Shown piece by piece: positions 23,478-33,808 of a stretch of 64,000 nt of DNA. Below the pieces are notes generated by a model. That model was not told where the DNA came from. It ran no database searches and was given only the letters and a program-made list of their open reading frames with translations. The DNA comes from Dactylorhiza incarnata (taxonomy: Eukaryota; Streptophyta; Magnoliopsida; Asparagales; Orchidaceae). The translations under genes were made by a program, and so were the position numbers. The first letter of the stretch is position 1. The number at the start of each line of letters is the position of its first letter. Where the stretch lies: the NCBI GenBank assembly GCA_033032865.1, contig JAWHQI010000028.1:2437001-2501000 (forward strand), given 5' to 3'.

Positions 23478-25138
23478 TGATGAGTCCGATATTTATAGTA
23501 TTTTACGGACCCATCTAGACTAGTTTTCACTCTTGTGCATTACACGTTCAAGCATTTATTGCTTGTATTCCACTCGTATACACTTTCACTCTAAGTGCAC
23601 TATATTCAGGCCCGTTTTTTTTGTGCAATTGAGCTATATGTTGTTGGGGGTAAGCACATGGTGCTCCCCATTCTTTTTCAGTGATTGGACTGTGCTGGAT
23701 GGGTATTTCCAGCTATGTGGTTTGTTGTGCAGGTGGGTAGATCGTCCATTTTGCCCAGATTTTATGTCTGCATGAATCACACGGTCGTGTGTTTCCTTGA
23801 CGCACGATCGCCACGATCATGCGTGTTCATATGTGACCCAAAATAATGATTTACCCCCGCTCATGCGTCTTGTTTGCGTACATGCAGTTTTGCCCGTGCG
23901 TGAGTAAAACACACGAGCCTCTCTTTTTGTCAAAATATTTATAAAACAATCGCCCGTGCGTTTGCTTCACGCACGGTTGGACTCAACCGTGCGCGAAGGA
24001 AACACACGATCTTCCAGTGTTTAGCCTGATTTTGAGCGACCTGCTTCTACCCGTGCGTTTTGTTCGCACACGATCTATTTTGACAATGCGTGAGTAAAAT
24101 TGCACGGGCGCTTCTACTTCGTCTTCTTGGGCAGCCTTTATGTTTAATATCGCACAATCCATGCACGGTCGTGCGTTCGACCGTGCGTGACCAAATTTTT
24201 GACTTTTTACTATAAAAGCCAGGAACTTCGCCCTATTCCATAGATCGACGAACCAGCCCGGCCGCCATTTTCGCGCCAAGCTTTTAGGTTTCGCTCCATT
24301 TCGTCGCTCCACCACCGCCCACTCTAAGGAGAAGCTCCAAGCACCATTTCCTTGCAAAAATCAAGAGCTAGAGCTTCCTCCTCGGCCTCCTCCATCATCT
24401 GTAAGCTCAAGAGCTCCATTTCAAGTGATTTCTTGTTGCATCCAAGAGTTCTCCGGGAGAGCTAGATTGAAGTTGTTATCAAAAGAAGATGGGTAACGTA
24501 GAGGAAGGTGGCAGCTCCTCCAGACCCCGGACGTCAATTGAAAACCGAGCACGGACAAGGCGTGACAAACCTACGATTTTGGTCGTGAATATTCAGCGAG
24601 TCTTCGCGCTTCGGTTTACTCTTTCCTCCTCTGTAACGTTGTAGTTATTTCTTGATAATTATTGTGATGTATGAATGATGATCATAAAACCTTATTGTTG
24701 ATTTTAATGATATTTTTATGTCTTTGAAATGTTGTTAATTGGTTGTGTGAGTTGAGGAGCGCCTCCATTCTATTTACCATTCCATCGTTGCGTGAGTTGT
24801 CGTACTTGCAATTGCTAGTGGCGTGCCTAGTGATGAGGTGCTTACGACACTCATTCTGTTGGATACAAATCCTCCATCTACTAACCTACTCGTCCATCCG
24901 CTAACCTATTTGTGCATCCACCAAGCGAAGCGGTGCATTCGACCAGCAATAGTTAATTTAGTCTTTTTTCTTTGTCGTTCAAACAATCAAAAACCCACCC
25001 CTTGAAATAATAGAAATCTTTATAATTAGTTTCCCCAACAATAAAATCATTCATCCCAACCAGCGTTCCTTGAGATCGATACTTGGGGATTTTCTCCCCC
25101 CATTTAATGCGACCGGTTCACTTGCCGTAAGTGCATCA
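23478..25138 (+). repeat. 3' LTR of the gypsy element
   Basis: Same ends as the 5' LTR (TGATGAGTCC ... GTGCATCA) and nearly the same length. There are many scattered substitutions, including in the palindrome arms, so the insertion is not recent. TATA box at 24211-24218. Confidence 0.85.
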
Positions 25139-26221
25139 GCGACAAGGCGAGCTTAGATCTCTTGGGAGAGCGACATGATGTTGGTCAACCGAGGAAAAGC
25201 TAAAGAAGAAAAGAATGGTTTTTTTTTCGCGGGGGGGGGGGGGGGGGGGGGGGTCCTTGGAAAGGCCCTCCGATTCCCTCCTGGTATTTATAGCCCCTGG
25301 TGGGACCCACTAAAAGATTCTCTCCAAAATCGAAGCACTCATCAAACATTCGAGGTTGGACTGTATTTCTGAGCTTGGGGCAAACTCACAAAGAGCGGGG
25401 ATTATGTACAACCCCGAGTTTGCCGAGTCAATGAGTCAAGCCATCAAAGAGCCGGGGCGAGACAGTTTCTGTGTAAGTGAGTGGAGCAGTTCAGCCCGCA
25501 CTCGCCCCTTGCTCTGGGTGAGTCGCGAGTACACTTTGCATGTTAGGTACTTGTCACCCCCAAGCGAGCACACCCTGAGTGAAGTGTGCTCGCCCTCTAG
25601 GGGAAATCCCCTTTCTAGAAATTTTTGTGTTAGTCTGCAGTTAGCTATTAAAAATAGCGGGATTCCGTTGTTGGCAGATCAATTTAGGCTGCTTTTAATG
25701 AAACCAAAAAGCGGGATTCAGCTATCTGCAGACCGTTTTGAGAAAACTATAAATAAACCCTCAATGACACCTTTGGAGAGGACATCACACTTGTTTCTCT
25801 CTCCTTTGACTAGCTGTGTTTGGCAAGAGGGTTCAGGCTTGCTGCTCACCGTGGTTTTCGGGTGGGTGGTCAGGAGTTCTCTAGTGCTCTCCAAGGTGGC
25901 CGACTCAACACTGACTTAGGAGGAGAATCTCTCTAAGATCTTCTGGGTGTGTGGTGGGACCTCCTCGCTGCAGCTCGAGGTATATTCTAGTTTTCCACCA
26001 TAAAGAGTGAGGTTCCTTGTACTGAGAGTTTGGCCTAGTGAGCAAGCTTAGGAGAATTAAGTGCAAGCTACACCCATGGTTCGAACTCCTCGTTGAACCG
26101 TGGTTTCCAGGTTCATTATGCGGCGTACGCCGACGTGTCTTGCACGGGGTGTGGTTTTGGGCATTACGAATGCTTATGTGTTTTTTCTTTTCTTTTTTTG
26201 GTTCCAAGGCATTGTGCGCAA
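25139..26221. other. LTR-like non-coding DNA with a 23-base poly-G tract
   Basis: This continues the DNA left of the gypsy insertion. It contains poly-G at 25231-25253, an ATAGCGGGATTCCG word (about 25664) and a TATA-like CTATAAATAAACC (about 25748). ATAGCGGGATTCCG recurs at about 58010, and the reverse complement of a GGGTGTGTGGTGGGACCTCC stretch (about 25944) lies at 57812-57831, so the two regions share pieces of one LTR-type repeat in mixed orientation. Open frames here have no recognisable domain. Confidence 0.4.
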
Positions 26222-27703
26222 AGAAGGTCGATGCAGTTGCGTTCTTCGCTTACCGTGGAGCAGATTGATGTTTGGAGAAAATGGTATGGGGTACCTGCCA
26301 CGCTGGAGGTGAAGGTCCCATATATCGAGGAGCGAGTGCAAAATCCTCTGACGGGCTGCATGATGTTGTGTGAGTCGTTGCTGAGGTCCGAGTTCTGTCT
26401 TCCACCATACGATGAGGCGATCAAGATTTTCAAGCATTGTAGTGTGCTAGTATCTCAGTTTGCTCCTGTCGGAATGCGCGTATCATGGGTCTAATTGCCT
26501 TCTTCGGGGAGCATGGCTCGAGGTTCACTTTGGATTTATTCAAAGAATGGTGCGAGGTGCGCGTTGATGGAGGCAGCCGTGTAGAGGTGTATAACAACAA
26601 GCGTTGGATTGAGTTCGAAGATTGGGTGGACCGCCGACATGGGAACACTTTGTATGGGTACATGAAGAACTCTTGGGCTTGCTAGAGCTGCGGAGGTCGC
26701 TTCCAGGATGTTGTCGTCGCGTGTTTGGGCGCGAGCGAAAGTTCACGCCGGTGTTGGGGGTTTATTGAGCCTCACACGTTGGCGAACCCCTTGTTTCGTA
26801 TTTCCCTGCTCGTGGAGGAGAAGCGTCTGCTGTTGTGCGATTTTTCCACTGACATTGAGCGCTATGCTATGGTGCCTCTAGATCGTGACTGGAAGCGCAA
26901 GTTGGTTTTCCGTTGCGGTAGCTAGGAGTCCGTGCCTTGTTCTTCTCCTGGGTCGAAGGATCGTGCTGATGAGGCGGTGCCTTGCAGCTCTTGGGCGGTT
27001 GTCGCGCCAGCTGATCTTGATGTGGAGATCCAGGTGCTGCTGCTTCCGAGGCTCCCGATAGTGCTTCCGCGGTGACACCAGCGAAGGCGAGGCGGGTCTC
27101 TTTTTCACTTGAGGCGATAAATGTTGTGTAAGTGTGGTGCTTTACTCTGCTATACTTGTTGCTTTGCAAGGAATCTGACTTTTTCCTTCTTTTTATAGAT
27201 CGGAGTTTAGACTAGCATCGCTCTTACGTGGAACGACTGCGACGTGTCTCATTTCTGCCAAATCGAGGCTAAGCTTTGAGCGGAGATGGAGCAATTGTGG
27301 GTAAAGGTTCGGACAGAGAGGGCCCTCATGGAGAAGACTGTCTGGTTGTTGGAGGATTCGCCAGGATGCAGAGCTAGAGTCTTTGAAGACTGAGATATGG
27401 AGAGGCTCACATTACTAGAGTGTACGGCTGAGGAGCTGAAGGCCGCGGGAGTCATTGAATACAAGGGCTCCATAGATTATATGCGGGACTGTTCTCTGTT
27501 TTAGGAGGAGGTCCGTGAGGAGTTCTGGAGCAAGAAGGTGGAGCCTCAACTTGAAGACGAGTGTGAGGTGGCCTTTATGCGCGGGATGGCGAAGACCCTA
27601 CGCCAGGTTGCGTGGACGCGTGGCTGTGATGTGTCTGTACTGGGCATCGGAGACCTCTCCGAGAATGAGCGTTCTGTCTCTGATGTTGAGGACGAGGAGT
27701 AGC
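26222..27703 (+). pseudogene. Gypsy-type gag-like protein (putative plant transposon protein), broken, with an apparent intron
   Basis: The plus-strand reading gives LTVEQIDVWRKWYGVP, then LCLPP-type and FAPVGMRVSWV segments, then after a frameshift near 26490 LIAFFGEHGSRFTLDLFKEW and KRWIEFEDWVDRR. This order (GLxLP segment, Q-x-x-P-N-like segment, gf-x-x-L/F core) resembles the 'putative gypsy type transposon' N-terminal domain, PF04195. Stops fall at 26683 and about 26923. A GT...AG interval, 27130-27198, with a pyrimidine-rich 3' end, interrupts the frame. Downstream pieces (about 27240-27703) read as an acidic coiled-coil tail ending ENERSVSDVEDEE. No pol follows. Family assignment is by eye. 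Confidence 0.5.
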
Positions 27704-28989
27704 TCATTTGTATTTGCATCTTGTACTTCGTATATTTTTCCCCTTTGGCGGCGTATTTGTGTTGAAGTTCGTACCTTTGTACTTTGTAGCGTTGTTCATG
27801 GATCTCTTTGGCTTGGAGCACTGCTTTTTAGCGATTTGGTTCTTGTGTTGGCATTGCTGTTTTATGCGCAACTTTGTTTTGTGATTTTTGTAGATAGATG
27901 TGAACAGCGTGGGGACGAGACCCTAACGATGTCGCAGCCTACTACGCGGGCGAATGGCGGACGCTTCGAGCCGGGGTAGTGAAAGGTTGAGGCGAGCACG
28001 TAGCCGTCTTCATTTTCATTGATTGTTTGCGCACTCGTTCACTATCAGGCTAAAACAGTGCAATTTAGATCACAAGCCTAGAGTTGGCGGCAACAATTCT
28101 ATAAAATATGAAAACATCTAAATAATTTTACGCTATTTAGATCATATATTATTTTAAATTAGAAACCTCAAATTTGATATCACTAATGGCCACCGCATAC
28201 GTATATACTATGCGTGCTAAAAAAAATTTCAATGAATGCCAACATGCTGCCTTTTTAATAAGAAGACTATAATTTGAAAATAAAATTGTAGAATGGTAAT
28301 AATCAATTAAAATAATTTTTTGATGATTAAAATGGAGAAATGATTGGATAATATTATATAATTATTTAAAAATAAATTTCATAAAATGATCAGTGTTTTC
28401 TCTAATAAAAAATTGTTTTTATCAAAATTGCACTGTCTAGGAAAAACACGCAGAAATTAAGATTTTTTTTAATTAGTACTACAATTGATGGTATGTGCTT
28501 CACCAATGCTCTGGATGCTGAATGAAGGAAGCATGGTTATGTGCACATAAATCAAAATGGATTCTTGGGTCTGCCTCTGCCCTCTCTGATGTCTTTGGCT
28601 TTGATTTGAGAGCATGATTCCGCAGCAAACGGGGCGGTATAGGGGGCCACTATTTCAGTGGTACTCTGTGAGAAGCCATTTTGTGCAAAGTGCCAAAGGT
28701 TAGGTCTGTTACCAATCTTCCCCCGCCCATACCCCCACCAATTGGTGTCTATATGGATTCTGTTGTTATTGTTGTTGTTGTAGTCCTACAATCGATGCTG
28801 GCAACCCACCATTAACCACAACCCTTAGAATTATACTCACAGCCCAACTGATATTAGCCCAACTTAGACTAGCAAACGTAATCTGATAAGAGTTAGATCA
28901 TCATCTATATCACCCGATGCTAATTAAACTTTGTCAACTAGACTCATGCATTTACAAATCTTTCAAAAGCAAACTTATGACGGTTTTCA
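27704..28989. other. Intergenic DNA, no gene seen
   Basis: Mixed A+T-rich sequence, with a short GTT microsatellite near 28760-28782. No domain-bearing frame and no LTR pair. Confidence 0.4.
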
Positions 28990-29500
28990 AATACCAACTG
29001 TAGAAAAAATGAGGGGTGCCGAGAAAAGAGATTCGAACGAAAAATAAAAAGAAAATCATAGAGAACACACAAATTTAAGAGGTTCACCGAAAATCGGGCT
29101 ACGTCCCCTATCCCGCCTCCGCTTCACCTTCTTGTATTCACCAATAGAGATTACAAAACACACAAGGTTACAAGGATCAAAACCGATCCTACCTCGCACC
29201 CCTCTCTTTGGACAAGAAACGAAGGAACCACCGCCGGAAACGCCTCTCCACAAATCACCTCGAAGACGCCTCCAAAATCCTCAGCCGAAAACCGCTGAGA
29301 AGAACCTTTAACCATAGATTCGGGTTACACGCCTTTAAATAGACCACGGAACCGAAACCCAGATATCCGCACACCCGAATATCCCCCGCGTTCGCCGGTA
29401 CTTCAATCATCGGAGAGAGTCACGCTCCGACGTCTCTAAGCTCACGTGGGCTAACCCGGTGTGAGAAACAAGAGAGCCGGAAGTGTTCCCCAACTCCAAC
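28990..29500 (-). repeat. Possible solo LTR or LTR leader fragment
   Basis: The stretch AGAGGTTCACCGAAAATCGG followed by GCTACGTCCCC, a run of CCACC-rich leader and a TTTAAATAGACC box (about 29332-29343) resembles the R/U5 part of plant LTRs read on the minus strand. No partner copy, primer site or duplication could be defined. Confidence 0.3.
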
Positions 29501-30459
29501 ACCAACTTGTATATCCGCAGAAATCAATAATAATGATTGTGATAGAAATCAAACTGTTCCAAAACCCCATTTGGTACAAAAATCAGTATTTCCAATGTAA
29601 TTATATCAATGCAAAAGATCACGTGACTTATAATTCTAAGATAATAATTTAAGCCAATATTTTTTCTCTAATGTTGACGTATTAATAATTTAAGCTAGTA
29701 TTTTTGTATCTTGTGTTGATGTATTAATAATTTAAGCCAATATTTTTTATCTTGTGTCCACATCCATTAATCATATTCCCAATTAATGTAAAATCTCTTG
29801 CATCACCATGATGTATTATTTTGAGATGAGATTGGTTGATTGGTATACCACCTAAGAGTTCGATTAATATATCGCTTCAATAATTCATCAAAGATAAGCA
29901 CGTGATCAATTTTGTGTTCTCTCTTAATTCACCAATACAGCATGCACATGTATGATTTAGTAAATAAGTTACATAGATAAGTATGTTTATAATAATATAT
30001 AATTGTGTGCACATGTGTGATCTAATAAAGAAGTTACATAGCTAAATATGTTAATGAAAATGTGTAATTGTGTGTGTTGGACTCCCGAACAGAGTCCAAC
30101 TATGGTACTATCATGAGGATAGACAATTGTGCTAACATGTTATATTTCTATGTGTATGCATTTTAATCCTAAATGGGGTATCTAGGTAACAAAATACTTA
30201 CTGTTTTAGCTCTTGTTGACCAACATAAATAGTAATGTGGCTTGTTTGGATAAATGAAAATGGAATGTGGAGAAAAGTGAGGCTATAGTTATTGATGAGA
30301 TAACCAAGTTATGTGCGTAAACATAAATGTGATATGAGTATACTATAAGACATAATGATATACATTTTGTTATTGACGAGGACGAAGAATACATGTTTGT
30401 AGAGATATGTCATTTTCTTTACGAAATATAATCACTCTTAGATTACTTTTTTTTTTCTA
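29501..30459. other. A+T-rich intergenic DNA, no gene seen
   Basis: This contains a threefold imperfect repeat of TTAATAATTTAAGCCAATAT-like units (about 29637-29760). No coding potential recognised. Confidence 0.4.
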
Positions 30460-30532
30460 GACATAGATAGCAGGTAATGTAATCATGACACAAGTCATGA
30501 TTACATTACTTCATCAACTTGCTATTTATGTC
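30460..30532. repeat. 73-bp near-perfect hairpin
   Basis: Outer arms are GACATAGATAGCA (30460-30472) and TGCTATTTATGTC (30520-30532), 12 of 13 paired. The inner arms GTAATGTAATCATGAC (30474-30489) and GTCATGATTACATTAC (30494-30509) are perfectly complementary over 16 bp with a 4-base loop. A 10-base bulge lies on one side. It could be a tiny foldback element or a small-RNA-type hairpin. Confidence 0.7.
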
Positions 30533-31097
30533 ACCTACAGAATTTAAATAAATATTAGTGTAAGTTTTTTTCTGCACATATTACTATCAGTCTGCTGACT
30601 AATAATATAGTGAATTTCACTTTCTACAAATCTATATCCCTCTGATTTTTTCAAAAAATATTTATATTAGGACAAATGTTTCTGATTATTGAAATCCTAC
30701 ACATCTTCAACAAGCTCCCCTGAAGGCATCAAAATCAAGAATAAAGTACTTTGCTCACCCCTGATTCTTCTCTTCCATTTCATTTATTTATTGATGATCA
30801 ATTGGTTATGAAACTGATCTTTTCAGATGGAACTTTTTAGAGCCTTGTTTCAATTTTTGTAAGTTTTGATTCATTCTTTAAGGGCTCGTTCATTTGGACA
30901 AAATTGGAATTTGATATTGAGATTCGATATTCAGAATTAGAATTGTTCTATTTCAATTTCAGTGTTCGCTTAATAAACAATATTGATAAATATTTTGTAA
31001 TTGATCAATTATTTTGTTCGTTTTTAAATAAAATTCAATCTAAGAATTGAAAAATATTACGAAGGAACTAATATTTATTTAAATATATAATAAAAAA
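30533..31097. other. A+T-rich DNA, possible MITE end at about 30882
   Basis: GGGCTCGTTCATTTGG at about 30882 looks like a terminal repeat of a plant MITE. No matching right end was found, so the element is not defined. Confidence 0.25.
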
Positions 31098-31365
31098 TGC
31101 GTCCGCACAAAAAAGCGCCCGGGCACAAAACGTGTGTCCGGACAAAAAACACGCCCTCGGGCGCAAAAAGCGTGTCATGGCAAAAAAACTCGCACCATGA
31201 CACAAAACGCACACCCCAACGACAATACGTGCGTCCGGGCAAAAAATGCCCGCCAAGACGAAAAATGCGCGTCTGGGCGAAAAATACGTACTAGGGCACG
31301 CATATTGTCGCCCGGACGCGCATTTTTTTATATAAAAATGGCGTGCCCGGACGCGCATTTTTGAC
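31098..31365. repeat. Degenerate tandem array of about 18-20 bp units
   Basis: Units vary around GCGTGTCCGGGCAAAAAA, with phases in both orientations. At 31262-31280 GCGCGTCTGGGCGAAAAAT faces CCCGGACGCGCATTTTT at about 31311-31327 and again at about 31347-31363, making large imperfect palindromes. Open frames across it arise from the repeat and are not genes. Confidence 0.6.
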
Positions 31366-31513
31366 CATTCAATATAGATATGGATATGAACATAAAAGTT
31401 ATGGTAAACTATTTTACTTACAGCACTATATACCGCTGAAGAGTGGATAAATGGTGAGTTGATGCTTACATGTGCTGCCCTGGATAGCATGCTCCCCTGA
31501 ATGTTGCTGTTCC

Positions 31514-31632
31514 CGACGAATATCGCCGCCTCCTATGAATGCCGTCTTCAACGACGAATGACGCCGCCCTCGACGAATGATGCCGCCTCGTCATGACGCC
31601 GCCCCGACGAATTTTGCCGCCCCCGTCGAATG
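31514..31632. repeat. Imperfect tandem repeat CGACGAATG-GCCGCC
   Basis: Five to six degenerate units of about 20-22 bp built on CGACGAATGACGCCGCCC run up to the left end of the copia LTR at 31633. The copia target duplication GAATG was taken from the last unit. Confidence 0.6.
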
Positions 31633-32275
31633 TGTGAAATTTTCTAGATCGATGGAACACCGAGACAAGCACACCAAGGATGAACAAAAAACACTTCTTT
31701 ATTGCTTGACAAATTGGTTACAACAATTACAACAGAAGAATGCTGAATACAAGTCGCATACAACTTGATTCACAACAGCCGAGAATAAGAAATAACAACT
31801 GGTCGCGGATAGAGTCCGCTTTCTCCACAGCTCGCTAACGCCCCGCGTTTTTGCTAACGCCTACGTTGACTCAGACCGCACGAGCTCGCTGCGAGCACAC
31901 CCTCTTGACGAGACTGCAGATGCAGACCGCCACCTCACACAAGTCGCTAACGCCCCGCGTTGTCACTAACGCCAGCGTTGACTCGCGATCTTGCACAGCT
32001 CGCAAATCTTGCTCTAAGTCGCCCAGAACTCACTCCGAGTTCACTCCCACTTGAGACCGCCCGGTCAGACCGCCCAAGCTCTCCTCCGAACTCACTCCAA
32101 GTTCGCTCTCACTTGAGACCGCCTATTCAGACCGCACAAGTCTCCTCTTGTCTCTGATCTTCTCTGAGGGGGGATTGCCCCCTATTTATAGAATCCGGAT
32201 CCGCCACCAAAAGGCGGGGGCTAACGCCGGCGTTGACTCTAACGCCAGCGTTAGCTCACTTCGCAAAATTCAACA
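31633..32275 (-). repeat. 3' LTR of copia element 1
   Basis: 643 bp. On the minus strand the TATA box TATAAATAG is at 32190-32182, with a TAACGC-type palindrome pair (32220-32254) just upstream. Two more pairs lie downstream at 31945-31980 and 31834-31869, in the transcribed part. The internal side is the polypurine tract. Confidence 0.92.
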
Positions 32276-32285
32276 CTCCCCCTTG
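32220..32285 (-). promoter_or_regulatory. Palindrome pair in U3 next to the polypurine tract
   Basis: CTAACGCCGGCGTTGA and CTAACGCCAGCGTTAG sit back to back, about 30 bases before the TATA box in transcription order. The minus-strand polypurine tract AAGGGGGAG (32284-32276) abuts the LTR start. Confidence 0.7.
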
Positions 32286-33808
32286 AAGTGAGCTCCGTTA
32301 ACCACTCCGAGCAGCGAGCGAAGCCTCCTGAACGGCCCCGCAGATAGGGGCTTTGTGAATATATCCGCTATGTTGTCTGCGCTCCGCACATGCTCCACCG
32401 CAATCAAGCCACCCAAAACCTTCTCTCCGATGAAGTGATGCTCGATCTCTATATGCTTTGTTCTCGCGTGACAGACTAGATTGGTTACTAGTTTCAGGGC
32501 GCTCTCGTTGTCACCGCGAAGAACAGTTGGTCCGCTGACCTTCTCGTCCACGTATTCCACCAGCCTCCTCAGCCAGACACACTCCTGGGCTGCTAAGCAC
32601 AGCGCCTTGTACTCAGCCTCTGTGGTGGATAAGGAGATAGAATCCTGCTTCTTGCTACACCACGAGATAGTAGCAGCTCCACATAGAAACACATGACCTG
32701 AAGTCGACTTGCGATCATCAGCGTCACCACCGTAATCTGCATCCGTGTACCCATGCAGCTTAAAGTCAGACTTCTCTCCATAGGACAACCCCATCTCAAG
32801 GGTCCCCTTCACGTACTTCAGAATTCCTTTAGCTGCCTCCAGATGAGGCTTCCGCGGCTCCTGCATATACTGACTAACTCGGCCGATGGCAAAAGCTATG
32901 TCCGGCCTCGTGATAGTCAGGTAGATTAAACTCCCCATCAGTGCCCGGAAGACCTTCGGAACAGAGCTGCTCTTCCCTTCCTTCATGCCGAATCTTTCGA
33001 CTATCTTCTCAGCGTAAGCCTTCTGGGAAACGAACAGTCCACCACTTCTCTTCTCTACCTAAAGTCCGAGGAAATGGTGCAGTTCACCAAGATCCTTCAT
33101 CTCAAAATGGATAGATAACTGCTGTCTCAGCGCCGCGACCTCTTCACTGTTGTTCCCGGTCACGATCATGTCGTCGACGTACAGCAGCACCAACACATGA
33201 AGATCTCCACTCTTCTTCACGAACATGCTAAAGTCCGAGTCTGAGGAATTATAACCACAGAACTGCAAGTACTCTGCAATCTTCCCATACCAGGCTCTCG
33301 ACGCCTGTTTCAACCCGTAGAGGGCCTTCTTTAGCTTGCACACATGATGCGGGTGTGACTTGGACACGTATGCAGGTGGTTGCACCATGAATATGTCCTT
33401 GTCAATCTCTCCGTACAGGAACGCGTTCTTCACATCAAGCTGCCACAGCTTCCACCCTCGACACGTCGCAAAAGCTATGACCGTCCTCACCGACGTCATC
33501 TTCGCCACAGGACTAAATGTCTCCTCATAGTCCTCACCATAGGTTTGCGAGAAACCTCGAGCGACAAGCCTAGCCTTGTACCGCTCTACTCCTCCATCAA
33601 CTCTCTTCTTCACCTTGTACACCCACTTGCAGGTGACAGGCTTGATGCCCTCCACCGTGGGAACAAGGTCCCATGTCTCATTTTTCTTTAAGGCTTTCAT
33701 CTCCTCATCCATGGCCACGTCCCACTCCTTGGTGCCAACAACATCTTCAAAGTCGGCAGGTTCCCTCTCGTCGAGTGGTCCTCCGAAGAAGCAAGATACC
33801 AAACTCAC
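32270..33808 (-). pseudogene. Reverse transcriptase and RNase H of copia element 1
   Basis: The RT frame (33808-33059) contains DEEMKALKKNETWDLVP, KARLVARGFSQ, the FSPVAKM segment, LDVKNAFLYGEI, LYGLKQASRAWY and the catalytic motif LLYVDDMIVTG. It ends in a TAG (LGL-stop-VEKR) that separates it from RNase H in the same order. RNase H (32986-32270) has DADYGGDADDRKSTSG, STTEAEY, a D-N-E segment and ADIFTKPL, all as in active copia enzymes. The C-terminus runs a few bases into the LTR. Only one nonsense codon is seen in this half, so decay is moderate. Confidence 0.85.

Larger units (their letters stand above)
9572..25138 (+). mobile_element. Non-autonomous Ty3/gypsy-type LTR element (Athila/Tat-like), interrupted by a copia element
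   Basis: The LTRs are about 1.66 kb, begin TGATGAGTCC and end GTGCATCA. The flanking 5-bp duplications are GCGGC (9567-9571) and GCGAC (25139-25143), one mismatch. The primer-binding site after the first LTR (TGGTGGCGTTACAGGGGAA) resembles the tRNA-Asp site TGGCGCCGTTGCCGGGGA used by Athila-type elements. The polypurine tract before the second LTR reads GTCAAGTCTGGGGGTG, also typical. CTGGGAGACAACCCACTTTT at 21779-21798 is a further hallmark of this group. Apart from the nested insertion the internal region is about 3.3 kb and codes only for a gag-like protein, with no protease, RT or integrase. Confidence 0.82.

Noticed and set aside
25356..25919. 187-codon frame beside the gypsy 3' LTR as a host gene
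   Set aside because: Composition and TATA/LTR-like features suggest LTR debris; no domain, and blocks recur near 57.8-58.0 kb in another orientation.
31068..31490. 140-codon minus-strand frame over the 31.1-31.4 kb array
   Set aside because: Low-complexity translation of the tandem repeat; the plus strand is open too, for the same reason.
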